NCBI RefSeq assembly: GCF_000292915.1
Contig: NC_018513.1
Location: 3,038,001 to 3,102,000 of the forward strand
DNA from: Burkholderia cepacia GG4
Lineage (GTDB): Bacteria > Pseudomonadota > Gammaproteobacteria > Burkholderiales > Burkholderiaceae
Length of the DNA: 64,000 nucleotides
Direction of reading: 5' to 3'
Shown here: positions 39,457 through 48,358 of the stretch, piece by piece
Numbering within the stretch: the stretch's first letter is position 1
Layout: each line of letters begins with the position of its first letter
Translations under genes and position numbers: made by a program
The notes under the pieces: generated by a model
What the model saw: the letters and a program-made list of their open reading frames with translations, nothing else
Database searches by the model: none
What the model was told of the DNA's origin: nothing

Positions 39457-40407
39457 ATGGAATTTTTCCGCATCCGTAAAGACATTCCGTTCATGCGGCA
39501 CGCGCTGGTGTTCAACGTGATCTCGCTGGTCACGTTCCTCGCCGCCGTGTTCTTCCTGTTCCACCGCGGGCTGCACCTGTCCGTCGAATTCACCGGCGGT
39601 ACGGTGATCGAGGTGCAGTACCAGCAGGCCGCGCAGCTCGAACCCGTGCGCGACACGCTCGGCAAGCTCGGCTACGCCGACGCGCAGGTGCAGAACTTCG
39701 GCACGTCGCGCAACGTGCTGATCCGCCTGCAGCTGAAGGAAGGCCTCACGTCCGCGCAGCAGAGCGACCAGGTGATGACCGCGCTGAAGGCGCAGAGCCC
39801 CGACGTGTCGCTGCAGCGCGTCGAGTTCGTCGGCCCGCAGGTCGGCCGCGAGCTCGCGACCGACGGTCTCCTCGCGCTCGCGTGCGTCGTGATCGGCATC
39901 GTGATCTACCTGTCGTTCCGCTTCGAATGGAAGTACGCGGTCGCCGGCGTGATCGCCAACCTGCACGACGTCGTGATCATTCTCGGCTTCTTCGCATTCT
40001 TCCAGTGGGAGTTCTCGCTGGCGGTGCTCGCGGCGATCCTCGCGGTGCTCGGCTACTCGGTCAACGAGTCGGTCGTCATCTTCGACCGGATCCGCGAGAC
40101 GTTCCGCCGCGAACGCAAGATGAGCGTGCAGGAAGTGATCAACCACGCGATCACGACCACGATGTCGCGTACGATCATCACGCACACGTCGACGGAAATG
40201 ATGGTGCTGTCGATGTTCTTCTTCGGCGGCCCGACGCTGCACTACTTCGCGCTCGCACTGACGGTCGGCATCATGTTCGGCATCTACTCGTCGGTGTTCG
40301 TCGCGGGCTCGCTCGCGATGTGGCTCGGCATCAAGCGCGAAGACCTGATCAAGGAAAAGAAGACCGCGCACGATCCGGACGATCCGAACGCGGGCGCGCA
40401 GGTGTAA
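39457..40407 (+). CDS. secF: Protein translocase subunit SecF
   Basis: SecF pairs with SecD. The 316-residue protein has the first helix near residues 17-35 (VFNVISLVTFLAAVFFLF), then SVEFTGGTVIEVQY. The SecF block VGRELATDGLLALACVVIGIVIYLSFRFEWKYAVAGVIANLHDVVI follows. Conserved VLGYSVNESVVIFDRIRE and MSRTIITHTSTEMMVLSMF close the domain. A strong hairpin terminator ends the operon 28 bp after the stop. Confidence 0.96.
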   Translation: MEFFRIRKDIPFMRHALVFNVISLVTFLAAVFFLFHRGLHLSVEFTGGTVIEVQYQQAAQLEPVRDTLGKLGYADAQVQNFGTSRNVLIRLQLKEGLTSAQQSDQVMTALKAQSPDVSLQRVEFVGPQVGRELATDGLLALACVVIGIVIYLSFRFEWKYAVAGVIANLHDVVIILGFFAFFQWEFSLAVLAAILAVLGYSVNESVVIFDRIRETFRRERKMSVQEVINHAITTTMSRTIITHTSTEMMVLSMFFFGGPTLHYFALALTVGIMFGIYSSVFVAGSLAMWLGIKREDLIKEKKTAHDPDDPNAGAQV

Positions 40408-40434
40408 GCGCCACGCCGTTTCGGCTGATACCGG

Positions 40435-40464
40435 AAGGCCGGTCCGACAGGACCGGCCTTTTTT
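40435..40464 (+). terminator. secF operon terminator
   Basis: AAGGCCGGTC (40435-40444), a six-base loop, GACCGGCCTT (40451-40460) and a T-run to 40464. Confidence 0.93.
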
Positions 40465-40728
40465 CATGCGCGCGCCGCCCCCTCTTCCGCCGGCGCGACG
40501 GCACGCAGCGCCGCCGCTTCACGACCAACTGGCCCGACTACGCAATGCCGGTCATGCCCGGGCAGGACCCGCTCGCGCCGCTGCAGGCCGCCGACTGGCA
40601 GCTCGGGCAAGCGCTCGCTGCGCTCGCCGGTCGCCCCGTGCGGAGCGTCGCTGCACCCGGACAACTGATGCCGGCACAGCCGGCATGCGAGCGCGTCGCC
40701 CCCTGACGACGCATCGCCGCGCGCACCG

Positions 40729-42006
40729 TCACCGGAACCCGAAGCGCCGGCGCAGCACGATCAGCGCCGCGAGGCTCAGCACGGCCGCGAACATCAGGTA
40801 GAAGCTCGGCGCGGTCTTCAACCCCGTCGCGCGAATCAGCCACGCGATGATGAACGGCCCGAAACCGCCGAAGATCGTCACCGCGACGTTATACGCGAGC
40901 GACATCCCGGTCGTGCGCGTCTGCACCGGAAACACCTCGGACAGCAGGCCCGGCAGCGCCGCGAAATAGCCGGTCATCAGGAACGCGAGCAGCACCTGCA
41001 GCGCGATCAGCGTGCCGAACCCCGGATGCGCGACCAGATACGCGAATGCCGGGTAGATCAGCACGAGGATGCCGACAGCCGGCGCGAGCATCACGCGCAC
41101 GCGGCCATAACGATCCGACCAGTGGCCGACGAGCGGCGCGAACGCCATCTGGATCACGCCGACCACGAGGATCGCCGCGAACGCGGCGGACGGCGCGAGG
41201 CCGAGCTGCTTCACGCCGTAGGTCGGCATGAACAGCACGAGATAGGTCGCGACGGTGCCGAGCACGACCACGCCCATCGCGGCGACCAGGCGCGCCTTGT
41301 GCGACGCGAACGTGTCGCGCAACGGGCTCGCGGTGCTTTCGGCCGCAAGGAACTCGGGTGTCTCGTCGACTTTCGAGCGGATGTAGTACGCGACGGGCCC
41401 GAGCAGCAGCCCGAAGAAGAACGGGATGCGCCAGCCCCACGCGGCCATCTGGTCGGCCGTGAGCTGCGCGTTCAGCACGGTGCCGAAGCCGGCGGCGAGC
41501 AGCGTCGTGAGCCCCTGGCTCGCAACCTGCCAGCTGGCGAAGAAGCCGCGCCGGCCGGGCACGTGCTCGGCCAGGAACGCGGTCGCGCTGCCGAACTCGC
41601 CGCCCGCCGAGAAGCCCTGCATCAGCCGCGCGGCGACGAGGATCAGCGGCGCCGCGACGCCGATCGTCTGGTAGGTCGGCAACACCGCGATCACCAGCGT
41701 GCCGGCCATCATCAGCAGGATCGACAGCGTGAGCGCGGCCTTGCGGCCTGCGCGGTCGGCGTACGCGCCGAGCACGATCGCGCCGAGCGTGCGCATGAAG
41801 AACGACACGCCGAACGTGCCGAGCGTGAGCAGCAGCGACACGGTGTCGTTGCCGGCCGGAAAGAACAGCTTCGAGATCGTCACCGCGAAGAAGCCGTAGA
41901 CGACGAGGTCGAACCACTCGAGCGCGTTACCGATCGACGCGGCGACCACCGCGCGCCACACGCGCGGCGACGAGGCAACGGAGCTGGACTGCGTGACGGC
42001 ATGCAT
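40729..42006 (-). CDS. MHS-type MFS transporter (citrate/dicarboxylate proton symporter-like)
   Basis: The 425-residue protein has twelve predicted membrane segments. It carries the MHS subfamily signatures ALEWFDLVVYGFFAV near the N-terminus, GAYADRAGRKAALTLSI between helices 2 and 3, and RLMQGFSAGGEFGSATAFLAEH in helix 4. Such transporters import organic acids such as citrate, ketoglutarate or proline with protons; the substrate here is unknown. It stands alone between secF (convergent) and the YceI cluster, with the terminator of the cluster upstream. Confidence 0.87.
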   Translation of the reverse strand: MHAVTQSSSVASSPRVWRAVVAASIGNALEWFDLVVYGFFAVTISKLFFPAGNDTVSLLLTLGTFGVSFFMRTLGAIVLGAYADRAGRKAALTLSILLMMAGTLVIAVLPTYQTIGVAAPLILVAARLMQGFSAGGEFGSATAFLAEHVPGRRGFFASWQVASQGLTTLLAAGFGTVLNAQLTADQMAAWGWRIPFFFGLLLGPVAYYIRSKVDETPEFLAAESTASPLRDTFASHKARLVAAMGVVVLGTVATYLVLFMPTYGVKQLGLAPSAAFAAILVVGVIQMAFAPLVGHWSDRYGRVRVMLAPAVGILVLIYPAFAYLVAHPGFGTLIALQVLLAFLMTGYFAALPGLLSEVFPVQTRTTGMSLAYNVAVTIFGGFGPFIIAWLIRATGLKTAPSFYLMFAAVLSLAALIVLRRRFGFR

Positions 42007-42087
42007 CGGCGATCTCCTTGTCGTTGTACGTTCTGTCCGACGCGTCGGGTTCCGCGCCGCGATTTGTGCTGACGATTATAGGCGCGC

Positions 42088-42126
42088 AAAAAAAACCGCC
42101 GCGCCCCCTCGAAGGGAGCGCGGCGG
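42088..42126 (-). terminator. Terminator of the b561-YceI cluster
   Basis: On the minus strand the stem CCGCCGCGC/GCGCGGCGG, extended by a CCCT/AGGG pairing, is followed by eight T. Confidence 0.9.
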
Positions 42127-42179
42127 CTGGCACGCGACGGGCCGGCGGCGTGACGCGACGGCCGGCCCGGCCGGGCGCG

Positions 42180-42761
42180 TTACTGCTGCTTGACGGCTTC
42201 GGCCGTGATCAGCAGCTTCGTCTTCATCTTGAAGCCGTACTGCTTGCCGTAGTCGAGGCCGAAATCGTCGCGGCTGAATTCGCCGACCGCGTCGACGCCG
42301 CACACTTCACGCTTGAGCATCGGATGCGGCATGCACTTGAACCCGTCGATCTTCAGCGTCAGCGGCTTCGTGACGCCATGCATCGTCAGGTTGCCGACCA
42401 CCGACACCGGCTTGTCGCCGTCGAACTTGATCGTGCCCTTGTAGTTCGCCTGCGGGAACTTGGTCGCGTCGAAGAATTCGGCCGTCTGCAGGTGCTCGTC
42501 GAGCTTTGCGCTGCCCGTGTGGATCGACGCGATGTCTGTCGTCACGTCGACCGTACCCGTCTTCGCCGCGCGGTCGAGCGTCACGCTGCCGCTCGACTTG
42601 TCGAACTTGCCGCGCCAGACCGACAGGCCGCCGAAGTGGTCGGCCTCGAAGCTCGGGTACGTGTGGCTCGGATCAAACTGGTACGTCGCGCTGTCGGCGA
42701 ATGCCGAGAACGACAGCGATGCAGCCAGTGCGCCCGCGGCGATGATCAGATGCTTTTTCAA
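42180..42761 (-). CDS. YceI family periplasmic protein
   Basis: YceI proteins are lipocalin-like and bind polyisoprenoids such as ubiquinone-8. The 193-residue product has a signal peptide ([22 protein letters not shown]). The mature part follows the family pattern: [32 protein letters not shown], then [22 protein letters not shown] and [10 protein letters not shown] near the end. It is the last gene of a b561-YceI-YceI cluster and is closer to E. coli YceI than its neighbour. A role in quinone or membrane homeostasis is family-based. Confidence 0.92.
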   Translation of the reverse strand: MKKHLIIAAGALAASLSFSAFADSATYQFDPSHTYPSFEADHFGGLSVWRGKFDKSSGSVTLDRAAKTGTVDVTTDIASIHTGSAKLDEHLQTAEFFDATKFPQANYKGTIKFDGDKPVSVVGNLTMHGVTKPLTLKIDGFKCMPHPMLKREVCGVDAVGEFSRDDFGLDYGKQYGFKMKTKLLITAEAVKQQ

Positions 42762-42825
42762 CTCTTTCTCCTTGAAACAGCGCCGCGCCCTCGCGCGGCA
42801 TTCGGGTGATGCGGGAACCCGTCGC

Positions 42826-43386
42826 TTACTTCGTGGCGACGAGATGGAACTTGATCTGCACTTCGTCCGCGACGATCGACGTGTCCTTCCACTCGCCGGT
42901 GCCGACGTTGAACGCCGAACGCTTGATCGGCAGCACGCCGTCGAAGGTCTGCGTCGCGCCGCTCTGCGTGACCGTGACGGGCAGCGTGACGGTCTCGGAC
43001 TTGCCCTTGATCGTCAGCTTGCCGGTCACGTTGTACTTGTTGCCGCCGGCCGGCGCGATCGTCGACGACGCGAAGGTCGCCTGCGGATACGCCTTCGCGT
43101 CGAACCAGTCCTTGCCCGTGACCTGCTCGTTGTACATCTTGTCGCCGAGGTCGAAGCTCGCGATATCGATCGCCATTTGCGCGCTGCCCTGCGCGGCCTT
43201 GGCCGGGTCGAACTTCACCTGCGCGGAGAACTTCTTGAACGCGCCTTCGGTCGGCACGTTCATCTGCTTCGACACGGCGGACACCTTGCTCTTCGCGAGA
43301 TCGACATCGGCGTGCGCCGCGCCCGACGCGACAAGTGACACCGCGGCGAACGCGGTCAGCATGGAGCGGGAGAAAGACACTTTCAT
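42826..43386 (-). CDS. YceI family periplasmic protein, second copy
   Basis: The 186-residue product has a signal peptide ([26 protein letters not shown]), then [64 protein letters not shown] and [19 protein letters not shown], a divergent YceI domain. AAGGAT lies before the ATG at 43386; a second possible start, MKDP, is four residues upstream. It begins eight bases after the b561 stop codon, so the two are coupled. YceI paired with cytochrome b561 is a recurring arrangement and hints at electron transfer through the bound quinone. Confidence 0.9.
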   Translation of the reverse strand: MKVSFSRSMLTAFAAVSLVASGAAHADVDLAKSKVSAVSKQMNVPTEGAFKKFSAQVKFDPAKAAQGSAQMAIDIASFDLGDKMYNEQVTGKDWFDAKAYPQATFASSTIAPAGGNKYNVTGKLTIKGKSETVTLPVTVTQSGATQTFDGVLPIKRSAFNVGTGEWKDTSIVADEVQIKFHLVATK

Positions 43387-43394
43387 GGGATCCT

Positions 43395-43955
43395 TCATTT
43401 GGCAAAGGGAAGCATCCGCGACAGCAGGCCGTCGCGGTCCAACAGCTGGTGCTTGATCGCCGCGAGCACGTGCAGCGAGACGAGTGCAAGCAAAATGTAA
43501 TTCAAAGACACGTGCAGCGTCTTGAAGGTTTCCTTCAGCACCGGATCGGGATCGATCAGGCGCGGCAGCGGCACGATGCCGAGGTAGACGACCGGGATGT
43601 TCGCCGCCGAGCTGTACAGGTAGCCCGTCACCGGAATCACGAGCATCAGCAGGTACAGCAGGCCGTGCACGCCATGCGAGACCGCACGCTGCCACGCCGG
43701 CGTATTGCCCGGCAGCGCCGGCGCCGCGTGGGTTGCCCGCCACAGCACGCGGATGGCGGCCAGCACGAACGCCGTCACGCCGATCCACTTGTGCCACGAG
43801 AAGTACTTCAGCTTCGTCGGCGTGAAACCGGGGATGTCCGTCATCACCCAGCCGAGCGCGAAGCCGCAGACGATCAGCAGCGCGATCAGCCAGTGCAGCG
43901 CGATCGCGGTCTGCGTGTAACGTGCCGGCGTGGCCGGCAGCGAATTCGAAGCCAT
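43395..43955 (-). CDS. Cytochrome b561 family membrane protein
   Basis: The 186-residue integral membrane protein has four hydrophobic segments. Haem-ligand candidate histidines are in AIALHWLIALLIV, FSWHKWIGVTAFV, AVSHGVHGLLYLLML and LVSLHVLAAIKHQL. This is the bacterial b561 (YodB/CybB) pattern. It likely oxidises or reduces quinone in the inner membrane. It opens the cluster with the two YceI genes and is divergent from the pqi operon. The electron partner is not known. Confidence 0.92.
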   Translation of the reverse strand: MASNSLPATPARYTQTAIALHWLIALLIVCGFALGWVMTDIPGFTPTKLKYFSWHKWIGVTAFVLAAIRVLWRATHAAPALPGNTPAWQRAVSHGVHGLLYLLMLVIPVTGYLYSSAANIPVVYLGIVPLPRLIDPDPVLKETFKTLHVSLNYILLALVSLHVLAAIKHQLLDRDGLLSRMLPFAK

Positions 43956-44123
43956 CTTGGATTCCTCAGTTGAGCGAACGGCTGCGCCGGTAAATTCATC
44001 CGACGCTTGTCAAGGGCGCCATGCTACCGCAACCTTTTGACCCGCGCGGACTCTGAGGACAGGCGCGCCAGCCGGCTGTCACGTTCCCGCCATGTTACCG
44101 ATCGGTCACGCAGCAACCGAACG

Positions 44124-44155
44124 TTGACACGTCGAAAAAGCCGTTTTGGTAAGAT
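44124..44155 (+). promoter_or_regulatory. Possible pqi operon promoter
   Basis: A perfect TTGACA (44124-44129) and TAAGAT (44150-44155) face the pqi operon, but the spacer is 20 bp, longer than the usual 16-18. The start codon is 60 bp downstream. Confidence 0.35.
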
Positions 44156-44214
44156 TGGCGCGGGTTCCGGCCCCTCCGACGCGTTCCCCCGCCCGTCGCA
44201 CAACCGCTTTTTCC

Positions 44215-44880
44215 ATGCAACGACACGACCTGATTGCCTGCCACGAATGCGACGCACTGTTGCATAAACCGCGCCTTGGCGGCCGCGAAATCGCGCGCTG
44301 CCCGCGGTGCGACGCGCTGCTCTATCGCAACAGCACCACGCAGATCGAGCGGATCTGCGCGCTCGCGGTCGCGGCACTGGTCACGTTCGTGATCGCGCAG
44401 GCGTTCCCGATTCTGGAAATGGACCTGAACGGCACCCGCGTGCAGACGACGCTGATCGGTGCGGTCGAGACCCTGTGGCAGCAGGACATGGCGATCGTCG
44501 GCGTGATGGTGTTCTGCTCGACCATCCTGTTCCCGCTCGTCGAGATGGCCGCGCTGCTCTACGTGCTGCTGCCGATTCGCCGCGGCATCGTGCCGCCCGG
44601 TCTCAACCTGGTGCTGCGTACGATCCAGCTCGTGCGGCCGTGGGGAATGATCGAAGTATTCATGCTCGGCATCGTCGTCACGATCGTGAAGATGGTGAGC
44701 CTCGCGCGCGTCGTGCCGGAGGCCGCCCTGTTCGCGTTCGGCGCGCTCACGCTGATGATCGCCGTCGTGCTGATGTTCGATCCGCGCACGCTATGGGACA
44801 TCGCCGACGACCTGCGCGCCCGGCGCCTGCCGGCACGGCCCGACACCGCCGCACCGCTGCCGGAAGCGCCCCGCCGATGA
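44215..44880 (+). CDS. Paraquat-inducible protein A, first half-size subunit
   Basis: PqiA proteins are multi-helix inner-membrane partners of the MCE protein PqiB in envelope lipid transport. The 221-residue product starts MQRHDLIACHECDALLH with two CxxC pairs (CHEC, CPRC), a zinc-ribbon-like head. It then has about four membrane segments (ICALAVAALVTFVIAQAFPIL, IVGVMVFCSTILFPLVEMAALL, MIEVFMLGIVVTIVKMVSLARVV, ALTLMIAVVLMF). In E. coli PqiA is one protein with two such modules; here they are two genes. Its stop overlaps the start of the next gene by four bases (ATGA). Confidence 0.88.
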   Translation: MQRHDLIACHECDALLHKPRLGGREIARCPRCDALLYRNSTTQIERICALAVAALVTFVIAQAFPILEMDLNGTRVQTTLIGAVETLWQQDMAIVGVMVFCSTILFPLVEMAALLYVLLPIRRGIVPPGLNLVLRTIQLVRPWGMIEVFMLGIVVTIVKMVSLARVVPEAALFAFGALTLMIAVVLMFDPRTLWDIADDLRARRLPARPDTAAPLPEAPRR

Positions 44881-45506
44881 CCATGCCGACCGCCGCCCGC
44901 GAGGGCTACGCCAGCTGCCACGCATGCGGGCTCGTACAGACGATCGATCACCCGCATGCGCATTGCGCACGCTGCGGCAGCGCGCTTCATTTCCGCACGC
45001 CGAACAGCATCATGCGCACGTGGGCACTGCTGATCGCGGCCGCGATCCTCTATATCCCGGCGAACCTGCTGCCGATCATGCGCACGTCGTCGATCGTGGG
45101 CTCGCAGGAAGACACGATCATGAGCGGCGTCATCTATTTCTGGACGTCCGGCGACTGGCCGCTCGCGCTCGTCGTGTTCGTCGCCAGCATCCTCGTGCCG
45201 ATGCTCAAGCTCGGCGTTCTGACGATCCTCGTCAGCAGCGCGCAGCGGCGCGCCGCGTGGCGGCCGCTGCAGCGCACCCGGCTGTTCCGGATCGTCGAGC
45301 GGATCGGCCGCTGGTCGATGCTCGACATCTTCGTCGTGACGCTGACCGTCGCGCTCGTCCATTTCCGTTCGCTCGCCGTGATCACGGCCGGCCCCGGCGC
45401 ACTCGCGTTCGGCTCGGTCGTGATCCTGACGATGCTCGCGTCGATGCAGTTCGATCCCCGCCTGATCTGGGATCCAGTCGAAACCTCAGGGAAACACCAT
45501 GAATAG
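44877..45506 (+). CDS. Paraquat-inducible protein A, second half-size subunit
   Basis: The 209-residue protein repeats the architecture of the preceding gene: a head with two CxxC pairs (CHACGLVQ, CARCGSAL) and membrane segments including MRTWALLIAAAILYIPANLLPIM and PLALVVFVASILVPMLKLGVLTILV. It resembles the other PqiA module. It overlaps the first subunit by four bases and pqiB by eight, so all are translationally coupled. Assignment to the lipid transport system is by family and context. Confidence 0.88.
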   Translation: MTMPTAAREGYASCHACGLVQTIDHPHAHCARCGSALHFRTPNSIMRTWALLIAAAILYIPANLLPIMRTSSIVGSQEDTIMSGVIYFWTSGDWPLALVVFVASILVPMLKLGVLTILVSSAQRRAAWRPLQRTRLFRIVERIGRWSMLDIFVVTLTVALVHFRSLAVITAGPGALAFGSVVILTMLASMQFDPRLIWDPVETSGKHHE

Positions 45507-47118
45507 TCCGCAAGGCCCGCAGCACGACGCGTCCCGGCCGCCCGATCCGACGATCTCGACGAAAAGCGGCTGGCTGCCGTCGCTCGTCTGGCTCGTGCCG
45601 CTGATCGCCGCGCTGATCGGTATCGGCCTCGTGATCAAGTCCGTGCGCGAGCGCGGCCCGGAAATCTCGATCAGCTTCCACAGCGCGGAAGGGCTCGAGC
45701 CGGGCAAGACGCAGGTCAAGTACAAGGACGTCGAGATCGGCATGGTCAAGACGATCAAGCTGTCGAAAGACCTGTCGCGCGTGCTGGTCCAGGTGCAGCT
45801 GAAGAAGGAAGCCGAGGACTTCGCGATCAAGGGCTCGCGCTTCTGGATCGTGCGTCCGCGCATCGGCGCGACCGGCGTGTCGGGGCTCGGCACGCTGCTG
45901 TCCGGCGCGTACATCGGCGTCGACGCCGGCCACGGCCAGGACACGCAGACCGACTTCACGGGCCTCGAAACCCCGCCGGCCGTGACCGGCGACCAGAAGG
46001 GCACGCAGTACGTGCTGCGCGGCGATTCGCTCGGCTCGGTCGACATCGGCTCGCCCGTCTACTACCGCCGCGTGCAGGTCGGCCAGGTGGTCGGCTTCTC
46101 GCTCGACAAGGACGGCACCGGCGTCACGTTCAACGTGTTCGTCAATGCGCCGTACAACCAGTACGTCGGCGTGAACTCGCGCTGGTGGCAGGCAAGCGGC
46201 GTCGACCTGCGGCTCGATTCGAGCGGCCTGAAGCTGAACACGCAGTCGCTCGCGACGGTGATCCTCGGCGGCATCGCGTTCCAGACGCCGCCGAACCAGG
46301 ACAGCGGTGCGACGGCGCCCAACAACACGACCTTCCGCCTCGGCTCCGACGAGACCGACGCGATGCGCGATCCGGACGGCCAGCCGCTGCAGGTCGTGAT
46401 GAACTTCAACCAGTCGCTGCGCGGGCTCGCGGTGGGCGCGCCGGTCGACTTCCGCGGCATCGTGCTCGGCGAAGTGACGAACATCGGCATCGACTTCGAT
46501 CCGAAGACCAAGAACTTCCTGATGCCGGTGACGATGAACGTGTATCCGGAGCGGCTCGGCCCGCGCTTCCGCGAAACCATCGAGAGCAAGGGCGAACCGG
46601 GCCGCCGCGAGATCGTCGAGCGCCTGGTCCGGCACGGGCTGCGCGGCCAGCTGCGCACCGGCAACCTGCTGACGAGCCAGCTGTACGTCGCGCTCGACTT
46701 CTTCCCGAAGGCGCCGACCGTGACGATGGACTCGGCGCGCCAGCCGCTCGAGCTGCCGACCGTGCCGAACACGCTCGACGAGCTGCAGCTGCAGGTCGCC
46801 GACATCGCGAAGAAGCTCGACAAGGTGCCGTTCGACCAGATCGGTGCGAACCTGAACAGCGCGCTGTCGAACGCCGACAAGCTGTTCAAGCAGCTCGACA
46901 CGCAGGTCGCGCCGGAAGCGCGCGACACGCTGTCGGCCGCGAAGCAGACCTTCTCGACCGCCGAGGCGACGCTGCAGCAGGATTCGCCGCTGCAGTCCGA
47001 CGTGCGCGGCGCGCTGAAGGAGCTGACGCGCACGCTGCAATCGCTGAACGCGCTCGCCGACTATCTGGAGCGCCACCCCGAATCGCTGCTCAAGGGCAAG
47101 CCAGGAGATCAACAATGA
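45499..47118 (+). CDS. pqiB: Intermembrane transport protein PqiB (MCE domains)
   Basis: PqiB forms a long hollow structure across the periplasm that carries lipids between the membranes. The 539-residue protein starts with one membrane helix (LPSLVWLVPLIAALIGIGLVI). Three MCE modules follow; each begins with a pattern such as ISFHSAEGLEPGKTQVKYKDVEIG, LGSVDIGSPVYYRRVQVGQVV and SLRGLAVGAPVDFRGIVLGEV. A C-terminal helical region after residue about 430 completes it. Length agrees with E. coli PqiB (546). pqiC follows with a four-base overlap. Confidence 0.93.
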   Translation: MNSPQGPQHDASRPPDPTISTKSGWLPSLVWLVPLIAALIGIGLVIKSVRERGPEISISFHSAEGLEPGKTQVKYKDVEIGMVKTIKLSKDLSRVLVQVQLKKEAEDFAIKGSRFWIVRPRIGATGVSGLGTLLSGAYIGVDAGHGQDTQTDFTGLETPPAVTGDQKGTQYVLRGDSLGSVDIGSPVYYRRVQVGQVVGFSLDKDGTGVTFNVFVNAPYNQYVGVNSRWWQASGVDLRLDSSGLKLNTQSLATVILGGIAFQTPPNQDSGATAPNNTTFRLGSDETDAMRDPDGQPLQVVMNFNQSLRGLAVGAPVDFRGIVLGEVTNIGIDFDPKTKNFLMPVTMNVYPERLGPRFRETIESKGEPGRREIVERLVRHGLRGQLRTGNLLTSQLYVALDFFPKAPTVTMDSARQPLELPTVPNTLDELQLQVADIAKKLDKVPFDQIGANLNSALSNADKLFKQLDTQVAPEARDTLSAAKQTFSTAEATLQQDSPLQSDVRGALKELTRTLQSLNALADYLERHPESLLKGKPGDQQ

Positions 47119-47852
47119 CGACGACACGCGTAAACGGTCTCGCGAGCGCTGCGGCGGCAGTCTGCGCCGCATTCGCGCTCGCCGCGTGCAGCTCGCCGCC
47201 CGCGCGGTTCTATACGCTGAGCCCGGCCGACGCCGCGGCGCCCGTGCGCACCGCGCCCGCCAACCCGCCGTTCCTGATCGAGGTGCCGTCCGTCGGCGTG
47301 CCCGAACAGGTCGCGAAGAACCAGCTCGTCGTGCAGAAGAACGCCGCACAGGTCGACGTGCTCGAGCAGGAGCGCTGGGCCGCGCCGCCCGCCGACGAGA
47401 TCCGCCGCGCGCTGTCGGACGATCTCGCCGCGCAGCTCGGCACGATCGACGTCGCGAATTCCGCCTACCCGGCCGGCGTGCCCGTCTATCGCGTCAGCGT
47501 GAACGTGCAGCGCTTCGAATCGTGGCCCGGCAAGCGCGCGGCGATCGATGCGGTGTGGAGCGTGCGCGCGCTCGGCACGCAGGCGGTGATGACATGCCGC
47601 ACCAGCGTCGCGGAGCCGGTCGCCGACGGTTACGACGCCCTCGTCGCCGGCCACCGGCGCGCGCTGGACGTAATCGCGTCGCAGGCCGCGTCCGGCGTGC
47701 GCGCGATGGCCGCCCGGCGCGGTGCGACGGCTGCGTCGACCGCAGCGGCGTCCACGTCCGGCAAGGCAACCGCCGCCGCGCCCGTCGTGCCCTGCCCGGC
47801 CAATCCGATGCCCGGCGACGACACGGGCGCGACCGGCAAGTCCGGCGCGTAA
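47115..47852 (+). CDS. pqiC: PqiC family outer-membrane lipoprotein
   Basis: PqiC anchors the PqiB channel at the outer membrane. The 245-residue product has a lipoprotein signal with the lipobox AAAVCAAFALAACSS; the acylated Cys follows LAA. The mature part starts with the family phrase PARFYTLSPADA and includes ARFQ-like NQLVVQ and YRVSVNVQRFES. The last 40 residues are low in complexity (Ala, Ser, Thr, Pro) and look disordered. It overlaps pqiB by four bases and closes the operon. I see no terminator directly after it. Confidence 0.9.
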   Translation: MTTTRVNGLASAAAAVCAAFALAACSSPPARFYTLSPADAAAPVRTAPANPPFLIEVPSVGVPEQVAKNQLVVQKNAAQVDVLEQERWAAPPADEIRRALSDDLAAQLGTIDVANSAYPAGVPVYRVSVNVQRFESWPGKRAAIDAVWSVRALGTQAVMTCRTSVAEPVADGYDALVAGHRRALDVIASQAASGVRAMAARRGATAASTAAASTSGKATAAAPVVPCPANPMPGDDTGATGKSGA

Positions 47853-48358
47853 GCGCGCCGCGCACGGGCGAGCGGCCGATGCACCCGCGCCTGCGACTGC
47901 AGTCGGCACGCCCTGCCCGATAGCGATTATCGGCATCGATCCGCGTGCGCGCGCGGCCGCGCACGCGCGACCTCGCCGCCTGCGGTGCTACCGTCGACGT
48001 CGCACCGCACACATCGGCCGAACGGCGGCTTTGCACTGTTTGTAGAAATCCGCCGGAACCGGCGCCACGCAACGCGGTCGGCTTGCGTTTTCGCGCCCGA
48101 TTGACGATCCTACCCACTTTCAGGCCCGCGCCGCCCGTCGTGCGCGCGAGCCAGCGGCAATCGGCCCGCGTCCGGTCCGATCGCCGCGTCCCCCGGGGCC
48201 CGCACGCGAGTCGCGTGCATTGCATCGGAGCAGCCGCATCGCGGGTCGCCGCGCATCGTCCGGCCACCCGACCAGCGTCACCCGTTCTCCCCGGCGCCGC
48301 GCCGCGTTCCCGGCCGGCATCCCGAACCCGCCCGTCCAGGGCTTTCGCTATTCCGTTT
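47853..48358 (+). other. 506-bp stretch without a recognised gene
   Basis: The reading frame of the next gene is open through most of this stretch, but the translation is arginine-, proline- and alanine-rich and looks like GC-driven noise. CCGATA (47917-47922) and TATCGG (47928-47933) form a small hairpin. I see no promoter or repeat. Confidence 0.5.

Noticed and set aside
40545..40706. 53-codon plus-strand frame after secF (MPVMPGQDPLAPLQ...)
   Set aside because: No ribosome-binding site, it lies behind the secF terminator and the composition is GC-driven. It could be real but I cannot support it.
47945..48358. In-frame N-terminal extension of the recombinase-family gene
   Set aside because: The extra 138 residues are Arg/Pro/Ala-rich and unlike the family; MFRSLTTLIKKW at 48359 is the natural start.
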